Assembly (NCBI GenBank): GCA_024233005.1 | Contig: JACKQE010000021.1 | Coordinates: forward strand, 1-46,209 | Length of the DNA: 46,209 bases | Direction: 5' to 3' | Source of the DNA: Akkermansiaceae bacterium | Lineage (GTDB): Bacteria > Verrucomicrobiota > Verrucomicrobiia > Verrucomicrobiales > DEV007 | Translations under genes and position numbers: made by a program | Part shown: one piece after another, positions 24,007 through 33,162 of the stretch | Numbering within the stretch: the stretch's first letter is position 1 | How the letters are laid out: every line of letters begins with the position of its first letter | Notes under the pieces: generated by a model | What the model saw: only the letters and a program-made list of their open reading frames with translations | What the model was told of the DNA's origin: nothing | Databases searched by the model: none

Positions 24007-25182
24007 ATGATGACTTATCGTCCGATGGATCCCGATGCCTCCTCCCAAACCCCTCCGTCTCTGGAAGATCCCGGGGCCTCTGTGCCGGGGAGTCCCATTC
24101 CCGGATTGACCGCAACGCCTGCCTCCGCAGAATCGGTCCTGACGCCTCCTCAGACCCCGGTCCCTGAATCCGTGCCGGTCTTGGCACCACCGCGCATTGC
24201 GCTCGCGGTGCATGACTTGTCGAAGCGGTTCGCGGCGAACCGGGTCTTGGATGGATTGAGCTTCTCGGTGGGCGAGGGGGAAATCTACGGGTTTTTGGGA
24301 AAAAATGGCGCGGGAAAAACCACCACGATCCGAACCTTGATGGGGATCATCCGGCCGGACGGTGGGCACATTGAATTGTTGGGGCGCCGGATCCGCCGAC
24401 CGGGCATCGCGCAAAAGAGACTCATCGGCTATGTCTCCCAGGATCAGCATTTCTATCCATGGATGACCTGCCTCGATCTGGGCAAATTTGCCTCGGGCTT
24501 TTACCCCACGTGGGATCATCAGGAATTTTCCCGGCTCCTGGCCCTGCTGGACCTGCCGCCCTTGCGACGATTTTCCCAACTCTCCGGGGGGATGAAATTG
24601 AAGCTGGCGCTGGCCATGGCGCTGGCCTATCGCCCCCCTCTGCTCATCCTCGACGAACCCACCGCCGGGCTGGATCCCGTTGCGCGGCGCGAGTTTCTCG
24701 ACCTCATCGAGAGCCAGGCCCGCAACTACGGGCGAACGACCTTTTTCTCGACTCACCGAATCGATGAAGTGGAACGTCTCGCGGACCGGGTCGGGATCAT
24801 CCACCACGGCCGGATGTTTTATGAGGGCACGGTCCCGTCACTCAAAGAAAGTGTCCGCAAGGTGGTCGTCAGCAAAACACCCGCCACGCCATTGATTCCC
24901 GCGGGAACTGTTTTTCCCCAACCGCCGGCCGGCATGGAAACATCGTTGGCACCGTTGCCTGGGCTTTTCAATCCACCGCCTGCACCGGAGGCTCCTACCG
25001 TCATCGGTGAACCCTACCGCCTTCTGAGGGAAGAGCACTATGGGGACGACTGGATCCGTTATTTCTGGGCTCCCCCGGAGGCATGGGAGCAGCCGCCATT
25101 CCCGAGCGGGAGCCGCATTCTCGAAATCGATTTGGAGGAGATCGTGCTCGCCTTCGTCGGATCCCACCGGGTGGACCTGTGA
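24007..25182 (+). CDS. ABC transporter ATP-binding protein
   Basis: 391 residues. A Pro/Ser-rich N-terminal extension of ~64 residues precedes a standard nucleotide-binding domain with all motifs: Walker A GKNGAGKTT, Q-loop SQDQHFYPW, signature LSGGMKLKLALAMALAY, Walker B LLILDEPTAGLD and the switch His in FFSTHRIDEV. The ~100 residues after the ABC core form a Pro-rich C-terminal extension. A purine-rich stretch GAGGGGAAGG lies 13-22 bases before the ATG; an in-frame ATG at 24025 is an alternative start. It powers the two permeases encoded immediately downstream (18 bases, then 1 base). The layout is that of an ABC-2/CcmA-type exporter. The cargo is unknown. Confidence 0.93.
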   Translation: MMTYRPMDPDASSQTPPSLEDPGASVPGSPIPGLTATPASAESVLTPPQTPVPESVPVLAPPRIALAVHDLSKRFAANRVLDGLSFSVGEGEIYGFLGKNGAGKTTTIRTLMGIIRPDGGHIELLGRRIRRPGIAQKRLIGYVSQDQHFYPWMTCLDLGKFASGFYPTWDHQEFSRLLALLDLPPLRRFSQLSGGMKLKLALAMALAYRPPLLILDEPTAGLDPVARREFLDLIESQARNYGRTTFFSTHRIDEVERLADRVGIIHHGRMFYEGTVPSLKESVRKVVVSKTPATPLIPAGTVFPQPPAGMETSLAPLPGLFNPPPAPEAPTVIGEPYRLLREEHYGDDWIRYFWAPPEAWEQPPFPSGSRILEIDLEEIVLAFVGSHRVDL

Positions 25183-25200
25183 ATCCCGTTCTTGGAAGGA

Positions 25201-27108
25201 ATGAGAGCCACCACCACTTTGATCCGGAAGGAACTGCGCCAGCATTGGGGGGCGTTTCTTCTTCTCGCGCTGTTTTTCTTGTTGCTCTACGGATTCGCTG
25301 CTTTCAATGCTTGGATAGCTTCTGGAGTCGCCGGATCCTTTGCCGCCGCAGCCGGCTATTTCCGTTTTTGCATTCTCTTGTCGGCGCTGTTCATCAGCGG
25401 ACGGCTGGTCGTGACGGAATACCGGGAACGGACTCAGCTATTTCTGGAGGCCCTGCCTCTGGCAAGGGTTCACATGCTGCTGGTGAAATACCTCCTTGGT
25501 CTGGTGTTTCTCTTCGGCCTGGCGGGCGCGGTGACCGCTGTGGCCGCCGTTCTGGGGCGCAGTCATGAGGTCTACACCTACCGTTTTGCAGGTATCCTCA
25601 CCCTCACCCTGTTTGCCGTCTGCTTTTTTTGGCATGGATTCTTTTTTCTGACCGGACTCACCGGGCGCTATCGCATCGCCATCTGGGTGGCCCTGATCAT
25701 CGTGCTGCCGTATCTGCAAAAAAACTCGGAGTGGGATGTCATGGCATTCGGACCCTTCCGTCTTTTGGGCGACCGGTTTGGGTATGAGCGGGAACTGTAT
25801 CCGGTGGTGCCACTGCAGGAATGTTTCGCGTTCGGCGCGGGCTTCATGATGCTGGCACTCTCGTTGGGCATGATCAACGAAGGCAGTGTCGCCGGCATGA
25901 TGGGAGAGAAGATGTCGATCCGGGAGAAGGTGCTCTTCACCGCCCTGCTGCTTGGCATCTTCATGGCCAGCCAGTCCCTGGAGGTCCGCAAACCCCCTCT
26001 GCCCTATGAACCGCCGGGAGCGATCGTCGAGAAGGCCGGCCCCGTCACCGTGCGCGCCACCGGAGAGCCCGCCCGGGCGAAAGCTCTGGCTACCCGCGTG
26101 GCGGTGGAATTGGGTGCCCTGGCGGAAGCGCTCGGACTCAGGGAAGCCCCTCCGGTGTTCCTCCATCCCCGGGCGGATTTTGCCCGCTGGCAGTTCGAAC
26201 GCGGCATTTTGGTGAACACCACCGGCGTGCTCGCCCAGGGGAACTACGAAGGCGCTGATTTTCCCGAGGAGCGCTTTGTCGCCTGGATCATTGGGGAATG
26301 GCTCGACACCCTGCCCGGGGAGCGGGCACAGGTGGAGGAGAAACGCTGGCCCCGCTCCGGAGCCGGGTGGTATTGGGTGCGCCGGGAAAGGAGCGGACCT
26401 CCCGCGGAAGAGCGGGACCTGATGCTGCGGGCGCTGCTTGCGACCGAGGGCCGCCCCGTGACGGAGACTGACTTGCGAGACTGGTTTCTCACCTCCGAAC
26501 GTCTCGGTGAGGATGTCGCGGAGGGGCTTGCCTGGTCGGGATTGAAGACCCTGGCTCTTGAAAAAGGGCCCGCGGCGGTGACCGATCTGCTCCGGCAACT
26601 TTATGTCGTGGATCTTCCCCACAATATTCTGGCCATCGTGCGCGACCGCGGCAATGTGCCCGCGAAGGTGCTTCCGGCGCTGACGGGCAAAAGCCAGGAC
26701 ACATTCCTCACCGCATGGAATGCCACGCTTGAGACGGCGCGTCCCGCGCTTTCGACCGCGCTCGCCGCCTTGCCCCGGCTCGGTCTTGATCTGGAATTTG
26801 TCCCCGAAGGCGAGGACACGGTGGCGGTGCGCTACCGGGCCACCATCACGCCACCGCCGACCGAGACTTTGACCTGGAGGCTTCGGTGGAGCATGCTGCG
26901 TCCGTTCGATCAAATGGTGGCGGAACGCGATTTGGATGATATTTGGCACACCAGTGCCCCGGGGGAGAGCGGACAGTGGAGGGATCTTCCGGACCGGTTT
27001 CCAGCCGATGGCCGGATTTTTGCCACGTTGACCCTCGAATGCCCCGAACTGGGAGGCGCCGTGAGTTCCGGCAGCCAACGACTCCCCGTCAAGCCCCCGG
27101 CCCCGTGA
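25201..27108 (+). CDS. ABC-2-type permease fused to a degenerate peptidase-like domain
   Basis: 635 residues from the ATG at 25201, which is directly preceded by GGAAGGA; a TTG at 25192 is a weaker choice. About residues 1-260 are permease: a cytoplasmic KELRQHWGAFLLLALFFLLL opening, then five to six membrane segments ending at VLFTALLLGIFMA. The remaining ~370 residues should be outside the cytoplasmic membrane. They align in order with the peptidase domain of the next gene (FPEERFVAWIIGEWLDTLPG against PDELAAVLGHETTHVYIDLT), but the HExxH is gone: the equivalent site reads GEWLDT at 365-370. I infer a pseudo-peptidase, possibly a substrate-binding or regulatory half. A beta-strand-rich tail follows. 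It is adjacent to its active paralogue, with one base between stop and start. Confidence 0.8.
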   Translation: MRATTTLIRKELRQHWGAFLLLALFFLLLYGFAAFNAWIASGVAGSFAAAAGYFRFCILLSALFISGRLVVTEYRERTQLFLEALPLARVHMLLVKYLLGLVFLFGLAGAVTAVAAVLGRSHEVYTYRFAGILTLTLFAVCFFWHGFFFLTGLTGRYRIAIWVALIIVLPYLQKNSEWDVMAFGPFRLLGDRFGYERELYPVVPLQECFAFGAGFMMLALSLGMINEGSVAGMMGEKMSIREKVLFTALLLGIFMASQSLEVRKPPLPYEPPGAIVEKAGPVTVRATGEPARAKALATRVAVELGALAEALGLREAPPVFLHPRADFARWQFERGILVNTTGVLAQGNYEGADFPEERFVAWIIGEWLDTLPGERAQVEEKRWPRSGAGWYWVRRERSGPPAEERDLMLRALLATEGRPVTETDLRDWFLTSERLGEDVAEGLAWSGLKTLALEKGPAAVTDLLRQLYVVDLPHNILAIVRDRGNVPAKVLPALTGKSQDTFLTAWNATLETARPALSTALAALPRLGLDLEFVPEGEDTVAVRYRATITPPPTETLTWRLRWSMLRPFDQMVAERDLDDIWHTSAPGESGQWRDLPDRFPADGRIFATLTLECPELGGAVSSGSQRLPVKPPAP

Positions 27109-27109
27109 C

Positions 27110-29026
27110 ATGATTGCCTTGCTGCGAAACGAATGGAAAGCCCAACAGCCCTTTTTCTGGCTGTCGGTCTTCGTCGGTCTGTTCGGTCTCAAGAGCCTGT
27201 TCGACCTCGACAGCATGGGCGGCTCGGTGGCCACGACCTTCAATGCCTGGGTTCGGGGCGGGGTGGATTTCATGGGCCATCTGCAGTGGTTCCTAATTCC
27301 CTTTACCCTCGGTCTGACCCTCCTGCCCCGAGAGCGTGACGAAGGCACCATCGAGTTTCTCGATGCATTGCCGTGCTCGCGGACCCAGGTGTTCGCCGCC
27401 AAGTTGATCATGGCTATTCTGGCCATCGCGCCGATCACCATCATCGGAAATGGTTGCCACTGGGTGGGGCATTGGGCCAATGCCGACTCATTTGACCGCA
27501 GCTGGCATGTTCCCACCATGGCCAAGGCCATGTTGCTCGAATGGTTCACCTTGGTTGTATCGCTCTGCCTGGGGATGGGGCTTTCCTTCTTCCGGCGTTT
27601 TGCCTGGCTGGTTCTGGGGCTTCTGTTCAGCATCTGGATGGCATTGAATGCGGCCGGTCTGCGCGGGGTGGAGCGGTTTCACTTGCTCAGCACGTTTGAT
27701 TATCGATTCCGGAATTTTGATCTGGTGGTGCCATGGGAGAATCTGCAGGCTCTCTATTCCTTGGCCGGGGTTTCTCTTGTGGTGGCCTATGTTTGGTTCC
27801 TTTGCGACGGGGACACCTTTCAGCGTTGGGGGCGGGCCTTCCGGGAATGGAGATTCCGGGGATGTGCGATCGGTTTTGGTATGGTTGGAATGGGACTGGT
27901 ATGGATCGTGATTTTTATTACCTACTCGGTGCAGAACGGCGAAGAATTATCGGAGGTGGCCGCAGACCAGAACGCCCCGGAAGTCCGGGAGGTCGTGAGC
28001 GATCCCCGCGCGGTGAAACGCGAAGCCGGCGGCTACATCTTTCTTTACAGCGGAGAAAATGAAGCCATCGCGGAAGGTCTCATCGCTCTGGCTCCGCGGG
28101 TGCATGACACCGTGGCCGGATTCTTCGGTCGTGAACCGGTGTCGGGATTGGTCGCCGATCTCGAGAGCACGACCCGGCACAATGTCGCCGCGACCGCCAA
28201 CTGGAAGCGCGTCAATCTCAATCTCGCCTACTCAAAGGATCCGGACGAATTGGCGGCGGTGCTGGGGCACGAAACCACCCACGTTTACATTGACCTGACC
28301 GGTGGCGACCGCATCAAGGACCGTTTCGCCGCGACCCGCTGGTTCCATGAAGGACTTGCCAGCTATGTGGAATACCGGTTTTTCCGCCCGCTCGCCAGAA
28401 TCGCCGAACAGCACAAAATCGCCGCCTACGCCTCGGAGCGGCAATCGGTCGCGCTGGAGGAAATCATGAACACGGGATACTGGGCCGCCCGTTATGACGC
28501 GAATCTCGTCTACCCGCTCGGCCATGTCTTCAGCGAAGCCCTGGTGCAAGTCGGCGGGGATGAGGCACCCCGCAAGGTCGTCGCCGCCCTTGGCAATGAG
28601 TCGAGGTCTAGCCGTCTCGCGGCTTATGACTGGTGGAGGGAAGCGTGCCAGGAGGCCGGGATTGATTTCAGCGCGGTCGCATCGGCCTATTATGGCCTGC
28701 TCAAACAGTATGCCACGATCGATTACAAGGCCTTTGTGGACAGCATTCCCCGGCTTTCAGCCCGCGTCAAAAAAACCCAGGCCACCATCATTCTGGAGCC
28801 GGTCATCGTAGGCACCTTGCCCCCCAAGTCCAAGCTCATCTGCCAGGTCCGCAGTCAGGAGGACGACTCCGCTTCTGAGATCCAGTATCTCTCTCTCTCC
28901 CCGAAAGGCGATTTCGTGATCCCGCGCAACAAGCTCACGGGACGTCGTTTTTCCTACCAAATGGGACTCATGATGAAAGAAACCGCGCTGCCTCTCTTTG
29001 AGCCGTGGCGCGAAGCCCAGTTTTAA
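27110..29026 (+). CDS. ABC-2-type permease fused to a gluzincin metallopeptidase
   Basis: 638 residues. Residues ~1-275 form an ABC-2 permease: N-terminal LLRNEWKAQQPFFWLSVFVG, the ERDEGTIEFLDALPCSR loop typical of bacitracin/Nod-type exporters, and about six membrane segments. From ~300 on lies an extracytoplasmic domain with an intact zinc site: HETTH (387-391) and, 22 residues on, Glu414 in WFHEGLASYVEYR. HExxH-x22-E is the layout of Peptidase_MA-like gluzincins; a paired Tyr/His further on is plausible but not assigned. A beta-rich ~75-residue C-terminal domain ends the protein. Permeases with a fused M1-like peptidase are known in some bacteria, so the idea is not wholly new, but the tandem active/inactive pair is unusual. 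Likely role: export coupled to processing of the exported peptide. Confidence 0.85.
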   Translation: MIALLRNEWKAQQPFFWLSVFVGLFGLKSLFDLDSMGGSVATTFNAWVRGGVDFMGHLQWFLIPFTLGLTLLPRERDEGTIEFLDALPCSRTQVFAAKLIMAILAIAPITIIGNGCHWVGHWANADSFDRSWHVPTMAKAMLLEWFTLVVSLCLGMGLSFFRRFAWLVLGLLFSIWMALNAAGLRGVERFHLLSTFDYRFRNFDLVVPWENLQALYSLAGVSLVVAYVWFLCDGDTFQRWGRAFREWRFRGCAIGFGMVGMGLVWIVIFITYSVQNGEELSEVAADQNAPEVREVVSDPRAVKREAGGYIFLYSGENEAIAEGLIALAPRVHDTVAGFFGREPVSGLVADLESTTRHNVAATANWKRVNLNLAYSKDPDELAAVLGHETTHVYIDLTGGDRIKDRFAATRWFHEGLASYVEYRFFRPLARIAEQHKIAAYASERQSVALEEIMNTGYWAARYDANLVYPLGHVFSEALVQVGGDEAPRKVVAALGNESRSSRLAAYDWWREACQEAGIDFSAVASAYYGLLKQYATIDYKAFVDSIPRLSARVKKTQATIILEPVIVGTLPPKSKLICQVRSQEDDSASEIQYLSLSPKGDFVIPRNKLTGRRFSYQMGLMMKETALPLFEPWREAQF

Positions 29027-29097
29027 GGCGCGGATCCGGCGGCACGCAGCGGATCTGCCTGTAAAAGGCGCCCTCTGGCAGGAGGGAAGATCCCCAG

Positions 29098-31521
29098 TCA
29101 CGGCTCCTTTCCCAGGATTTCGGCAAACTCCGCCGTGTCTCCCTGCCACGTGAGGGCTTGCGCCTTGGCCTCAGGGTGCGCTCCCCGGAAGTAGAGAGTC
29201 CCAGACGGCGGCGGGCCTCCCTGGATCACCACCCGGCGCTGCAATTGTTTGCCATCGGCGGTGGGAGTCAGGTGGTCTGCAATCTGCCACGTCCGCCACT
29301 GGTAAAGCAGCGTCGGTAGTCCCGCCGGATCAAGCCGGAATCCTTGGAAGTTCCACTCTGAGGGGGAAGCGTCTTCCGCTCCGGGGAGCGCCGGTTCATC
29401 AGGCCACGCACCGTCCGGCGAGGCCAAAACGGCCATCGGAGCCCGGGCAGGAAACCGCTGGAAGGCTTCTCCCAAGGCCTCTGCCGGCGTGCAGAAGCGG
29501 TCGTCCCAAGTGGACATGGCATCCAGAAAGCGTCCTTGCCAAGTCAGCCGCCACCGGCAATTGCGTGAATCGAAGGCTGCATGGCGTCCCTCTGGAAAAC
29601 CGATCGCGATGGCCTCGGCACCGACACCCTCCAAGAAGGTCCGGAACACGATGGGACGTCCCTGGATGGTTGGCTTCAGTTCGAAATCCTCGCCCCGCAG
29701 GAGACCGTCGGGCAGGCGTTGGTCTTCCAACTCTTTGAGGTAGGTCCAGATCTGTTCGATTTCCTGGTCGGCTTTATTCCTTCCCGCGAAGAGCGGAGGC
29801 ATCAGGGTTCCGGGTTGGGCGGCCTGGGGATCCAAGAGCAGTTCTTTGAAATACTCCGGCCGGAGGCGTTCCACCGTATGGGACAAATCGATCACGGGAG
29901 GACCGAGCGATTTCCGCCCCTTCAACCCATGGCAGTTGACGCAGCCAAGTCCTCCTTCGCTCACTCCCAACAGGGTCCGGCCGAAGGGGCTGCGCTGGTA
30001 TTTCGGGAGACCGGAGACATCGATTGCCATTGGCGGCACCCGCACATCGGCCTCGGTGAAATCGGCGAGGAGCGGAGTGACATGGGATTTCGCGAAGCGC
30101 GGCATCCGGGTGGAGACATAGGGCCGGACTCTCGCGCCTTGCCCGGTGACGACGCGCTCCATCCAATGGGGAGTCAGTTTGCGGCCGACCAGATCCAGCG
30201 CGGGTGGGATGTTTCCCCACCGACCCAGCGAAAGGGCTCCCACGTCATTGGTCCCGAAATAAGCCTCGCGGGAATACTCCGGACCTCCTTTCCCGCCCCG
30301 CTCATGGCAGGCGTAGCAGTTCAGCGCGGTCATGGCATAGTCGATGCGTCCCGGCTGGTCGGAGAATGGGCTGGTGTCGTGGGGGGATCGGAGGTCGGCG
30401 AGAGCCAGCTGGATTGCCCGGATCTGCACTTCGTCGAGGAAAAAGGAGGGCACGGTCCCGCCGAGCGGACGTTCAGACAGACACCCGGTGCGTTCTTTCG
30501 CGCTGAGCTGGGCCAGGGGCCGGGCTTTGGAAGGGAGAGCGACCCGGCCGGGAGGAGGGGTGTGACAGGCCGCGCAGTTCTTGGCTTGGAAGACCGCCCA
30601 GCCGCGTTCTATCAGGCTGGGATCGATCTGGAACGGCTCGTCTGCCGGGAGGGCCGGCTGACCGGGGGCGATGGGCACCGGTGCGGTCGCTTCCCCGCCC
30701 AGAGCCTTCTGGAGTTCCGGAGGGAGCGTCGTCGGGGGAGCCGATTGCAGGTAGGCGGCAATATGGTCCGCCTCCGCCCGACTCAGCGGGGTGGCGGGCA
30801 TGCGGCCAGCCGGCCGATGGGCGAGGGGATCGAGCAGAAAGCGGACGAGTTCCTCGCGGGGATATTTTTCGGCAAGCTGCAGAGGCACGCTGGGCAGACC
30901 GACGAGATCAATCTCGACCCCTTCGGGCAGGTCGGGGGGGCGATAGCCGATTTCCGGTGCATGGCAGGCGACACAGCCAAGTCGATGGTAGAGGCGACGT
31001 CCTTCATCGACAGAAACCTTGGGGGCGGGGACCGCGGCATCCCCCGAGAGCGGCAGCGCCTCTGCGGGAGGGGGCTCCCGCAGGCTGGCCAGGAAATGCG
31101 TCAGCGCCTGGATGTCGTCGAGATCCCGGTCGGGCCCGGCGAAGAGGCTGGGCATGAGGGTGTCCTGTTTCACGAAGCGGGGATTGCGCACCATCAGTTC
31201 GAGATCGAGCGGTCGGAGCCGCGCCCCCGCGCCGCGGAGGTCGGTCCCGATATGACCGGTGAGCAGGGCGGCCCGCGTGGCGGGAGGCGCATGGCAGGAG
31301 ACGCAATTCAACTCACTGAGCAGCAGATATCCGCCCTGGGTGAGATAGCCCGGATCATCGTCCCCGGAGTAAAACCGCTCGAATCCGATGACCAAGGGGT
31401 GATTGACCGGTTGGGCATGGGCGGGGTGGGACCGGGCCGTTGGCGTGGTCGCGCTGAGGACCATCAGGACGGCGAGAGCGAGGAGGCAGGCTGGACGGGG
31501 ACGGAAAAGGGGAAGGCGCAT
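29098..31521 (-). CDS. Secreted multihaem c-type cytochrome (five CxxCH)
   Basis: 807 residues from the ATG at 31521, which gives a proper signal peptide (MRLPLFRPRPACLLALAVLM, cleavage probably near residue 35); the frame stays open far upstream but that part has no signal and overlaps fabG. Five haem c motifs are visible: CVSCH (73-77), CVACH (183-187), CAACH (316-320), CYACH (402-406) and CVNCH (527-531), arranged as three to four cytochrome c modules with distal Met candidates. The last ~230 residues (from GRPIVFRTFLEGVGAEAIAI) are a non-haem domain that recurs in Planctomycete/Verrucomicrobia cytochromes. It should act in the periplasm as an electron carrier or enzyme subunit; the electron donor is unknown. 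It is divergent from fabG and convergent with the peptidase-permease gene. Confidence 0.85.
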   Translation of the reverse strand: MRLPLFRPRPACLLALAVLMVLSATTPTARSHPAHAQPVNHPLVIGFERFYSGDDDPGYLTQGGYLLLSELNCVSCHAPPATRAALLTGHIGTDLRGAGARLRPLDLELMVRNPRFVKQDTLMPSLFAGPDRDLDDIQALTHFLASLREPPPAEALPLSGDAAVPAPKVSVDEGRRLYHRLGCVACHAPEIGYRPPDLPEGVEIDLVGLPSVPLQLAEKYPREELVRFLLDPLAHRPAGRMPATPLSRAEADHIAAYLQSAPPTTLPPELQKALGGEATAPVPIAPGQPALPADEPFQIDPSLIERGWAVFQAKNCAACHTPPPGRVALPSKARPLAQLSAKERTGCLSERPLGGTVPSFFLDEVQIRAIQLALADLRSPHDTSPFSDQPGRIDYAMTALNCYACHERGGKGGPEYSREAYFGTNDVGALSLGRWGNIPPALDLVGRKLTPHWMERVVTGQGARVRPYVSTRMPRFAKSHVTPLLADFTEADVRVPPMAIDVSGLPKYQRSPFGRTLLGVSEGGLGCVNCHGLKGRKSLGPPVIDLSHTVERLRPEYFKELLLDPQAAQPGTLMPPLFAGRNKADQEIEQIWTYLKELEDQRLPDGLLRGEDFELKPTIQGRPIVFRTFLEGVGAEAIAIGFPEGRHAAFDSRNCRWRLTWQGRFLDAMSTWDDRFCTPAEALGEAFQRFPARAPMAVLASPDGAWPDEPALPGAEDASPSEWNFQGFRLDPAGLPTLLYQWRTWQIADHLTPTADGKQLQRRVVIQGGPPPSGTLYFRGAHPEAKAQALTWQGDTAEFAEILGKEP

Positions 31522-31665
31522 GGAAAAACGCTGAACAATCCTACCAACCTGACCGGTGGCTTGGGTCGAGTCAAGTCCTCCGGCTGGGGAGCGCGGCGGC
31601 TTTCGCCAGCGGGGACGCCGTTTTCCGCCTTGCAACGGGGCCGGCTCCGTGGCAGATACGGGCTC

Positions 31666-32424
31666 ATGACAGAGGAAAAGACATTCTTTCAGGATCGGGT
31701 CGCCGTCGTCACCGGGGCCGGACGTGGCATTGGCAAAGAAATCGCCCGGCAACTCGTCCACGCGGGCGCCAAGGTCGCGGTGGTGAGCCGCACGGAGGCG
31801 AACTCCGCCGCCGCGGCGGAAGAACTCAGCGCCGAAGGTCCGGGGACCGCCCGAGGGTATGCGGTGGACATTTCCAACCATGACGCCGTGGTCGCCATGG
31901 GCAAACAGATCGGAGAGGATTTGGGGCCTGTCAGCATTTTGGTCAACAATGCCGGGGTGACCCGCGACGGATTGGCGCTGCGCATGAGCGAGGAGGACTG
32001 GAATGTCGTCCTCGATACCAATCTGAAGGGAGCCTTCAACGCCATCAAAGCCTTCCAGCGCACGCTCCTCAAGCAGCCCAACGCCCGCATCATCAATATC
32101 AGTTCTGTGATCGGACTGATGGGAAATGCCGGCCAAGCCAATTACGCCGCCAGCAAGGCGGGATTGATCGGTCTCACCAAATCACTGGCGAAGGAATTCG
32201 CCGGACGGGGAGTCTGTGTCAACGCCGTCGCCCCCGGCTTCATTGTCACCGACATGACCAACGAGCTCAACGAACAGCAGCAGGAGGCGATCAAGAAGCA
32301 GATCCCGCTGGGAACCCTGGGCCAGGTCGATGACATTTCCGCGGCGGTGATGTATCTCGCCGGTCCCGGCGGACGCTATGTCACCGGCCAGGTTCTGGTG
32401 GTGGATGGCGGCATGGTCATGTGA
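31666..32424 (+). CDS. fabG: 3-oxoacyl-[acyl-carrier-protein] reductase
   Basis: 252 residues from the ATG at 31666, the normal FabG length. A classical short-chain dehydrogenase: cofactor motif TGAGRGIG (residues 17-24), NNAG, the catalytic Ser-Tyr-Lys as ISSVIG...YAASKAG, and VAPGFIVTDMT, with VDGGMVM at the end as in FabG. It reduces 3-oxoacyl-ACP with NADPH in fatty acid elongation. The assignment over other SDRs rests on the NLKGAFNAIKA and Y-A-A-S-K-A-G context and on the terminal VDGGMVM; no acpP, fabF or fabD lies beside it, so another 3-oxoacyl substrate is possible. The next gene starts 12 bases downstream. Confidence 0.85.
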   Translation: MTEEKTFFQDRVAVVTGAGRGIGKEIARQLVHAGAKVAVVSRTEANSAAAAEELSAEGPGTARGYAVDISNHDAVVAMGKQIGEDLGPVSILVNNAGVTRDGLALRMSEEDWNVVLDTNLKGAFNAIKAFQRTLLKQPNARIINISSVIGLMGNAGQANYAASKAGLIGLTKSLAKEFAGRGVCVNAVAPGFIVTDMTNELNEQQQEAIKKQIPLGTLGQVDDISAAVMYLAGPGGRYVTGQVLVVDGGMVM

Positions 32425-32436
32425 GGCATCCGCGCC

Positions 32437-33132
32437 ATGTCCGAACGTCACCTGCTCGAAACCACGGATTTCTTTCCCGAAGCCACCGACTGGATTGCCG
32501 CCCGGATCATTTCCGGGCAGTCTGATTTTCCGGATCGTCCGTTCCGGCTCAGCCTCAGCGGAGGCAGCACCCCGGCGAGGATTTATGCCTCGCTGGCGCG
32601 GTACCCCGGGATTGATTGGCAGCGGGTTCTCATCACCTTTGGGGATGAACGCTGTGTGCCCCCGGAGGCTCCGGAAAGCAACTATCGCATGGCACGCGAA
32701 TCTCTTCTGGACCCGGCCGCCGTGCCCGAAAACCACGTGGTGCGGTTGGAGGGAGAATTGCCCCCGACCGAGGCCGCCCACCGGGCCGAGGAATCCCTGC
32801 GTGCATGGGCAGGCGGAGAAACCGGACCCTTCCGGCACGATCTGGTGTTGCTTGGGATGGGGGAGGACGGCCACACGGCTTCCTTGTTTCCGGGCACTGC
32901 CGCGTTGCAGGAGCAGAATCGCTGGGTCATCGAAAATCACGTTCCGCAACTGGAGGCCTGGCGGATCACGCTGACCTTCCCGGTGCTCAATGCCTCGCGC
33001 GTCGTGGCCTTTCTGGTCAATGGATCCGCGAAACGCCCGGTGGTTGAAGAAGTGTGGCGAGGGGAGGGCCATCATCCGTCTTCCGGCGTGCAACCTTCTC
33101 AAGGCGAGTTATGGTGGATTCTGGGGAGTTGA
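32437..33132 (+). CDS. pgl: 6-phosphogluconolactonase (DevB/Pgl type)
   Basis: 231 residues, normal for this family. Key stretches are LSLSGGSTPARIYASL, WQRVLITFGDERCVPPE and LLGMGEDGHTASLFPGT, which bind the phosphate and shape the active site in the glucosamine-6-phosphate isomerase/6-phosphogluconolactonase fold. It hydrolyses 6-phosphogluconolactone in the oxidative pentose phosphate pathway, which supplies NADPH; that would suit the upstream FabG, but no zwf or gnd is visible here. It lies 12 bases after fabG and 30 bases before the YedK gene, probably in one transcript. Confidence 0.93.
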   Translation: MSERHLLETTDFFPEATDWIAARIISGQSDFPDRPFRLSLSGGSTPARIYASLARYPGIDWQRVLITFGDERCVPPEAPESNYRMARESLLDPAAVPENHVVRLEGELPPTEAAHRAEESLRAWAGGETGPFRHDLVLLGMGEDGHTASLFPGTAALQEQNRWVIENHVPQLEAWRITLTFPVLNASRVVAFLVNGSAKRPVVEEVWRGEGHHPSSGVQPSQGELWWILGS

Positions 33133-33162
33133 CCGGAATCACGCCGGTCTGCCGGTGCCGCC

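Noticed and set aside
23206..24807. A 533-codon minus-strand open frame
   Set aside because: Antisense to the unrecognised membrane protein and the ABC ATPase; no domain and low-complexity composition.
25438..27633. A 731-codon open frame on the minus strand across the permease-peptidase genes
   Set aside because: It is antisense to two genes with clear domains, and its product is basic, rich in Arg/Gly/His/Gln and has no recognisable fold. High GC content produces such shadows.
29581..31665. A long plus-strand open frame upstream of and in frame with fabG
   Set aside because: It is antisense to the cytochrome gene with its five haem motifs; only the 252 residues from 31666 match FabG.
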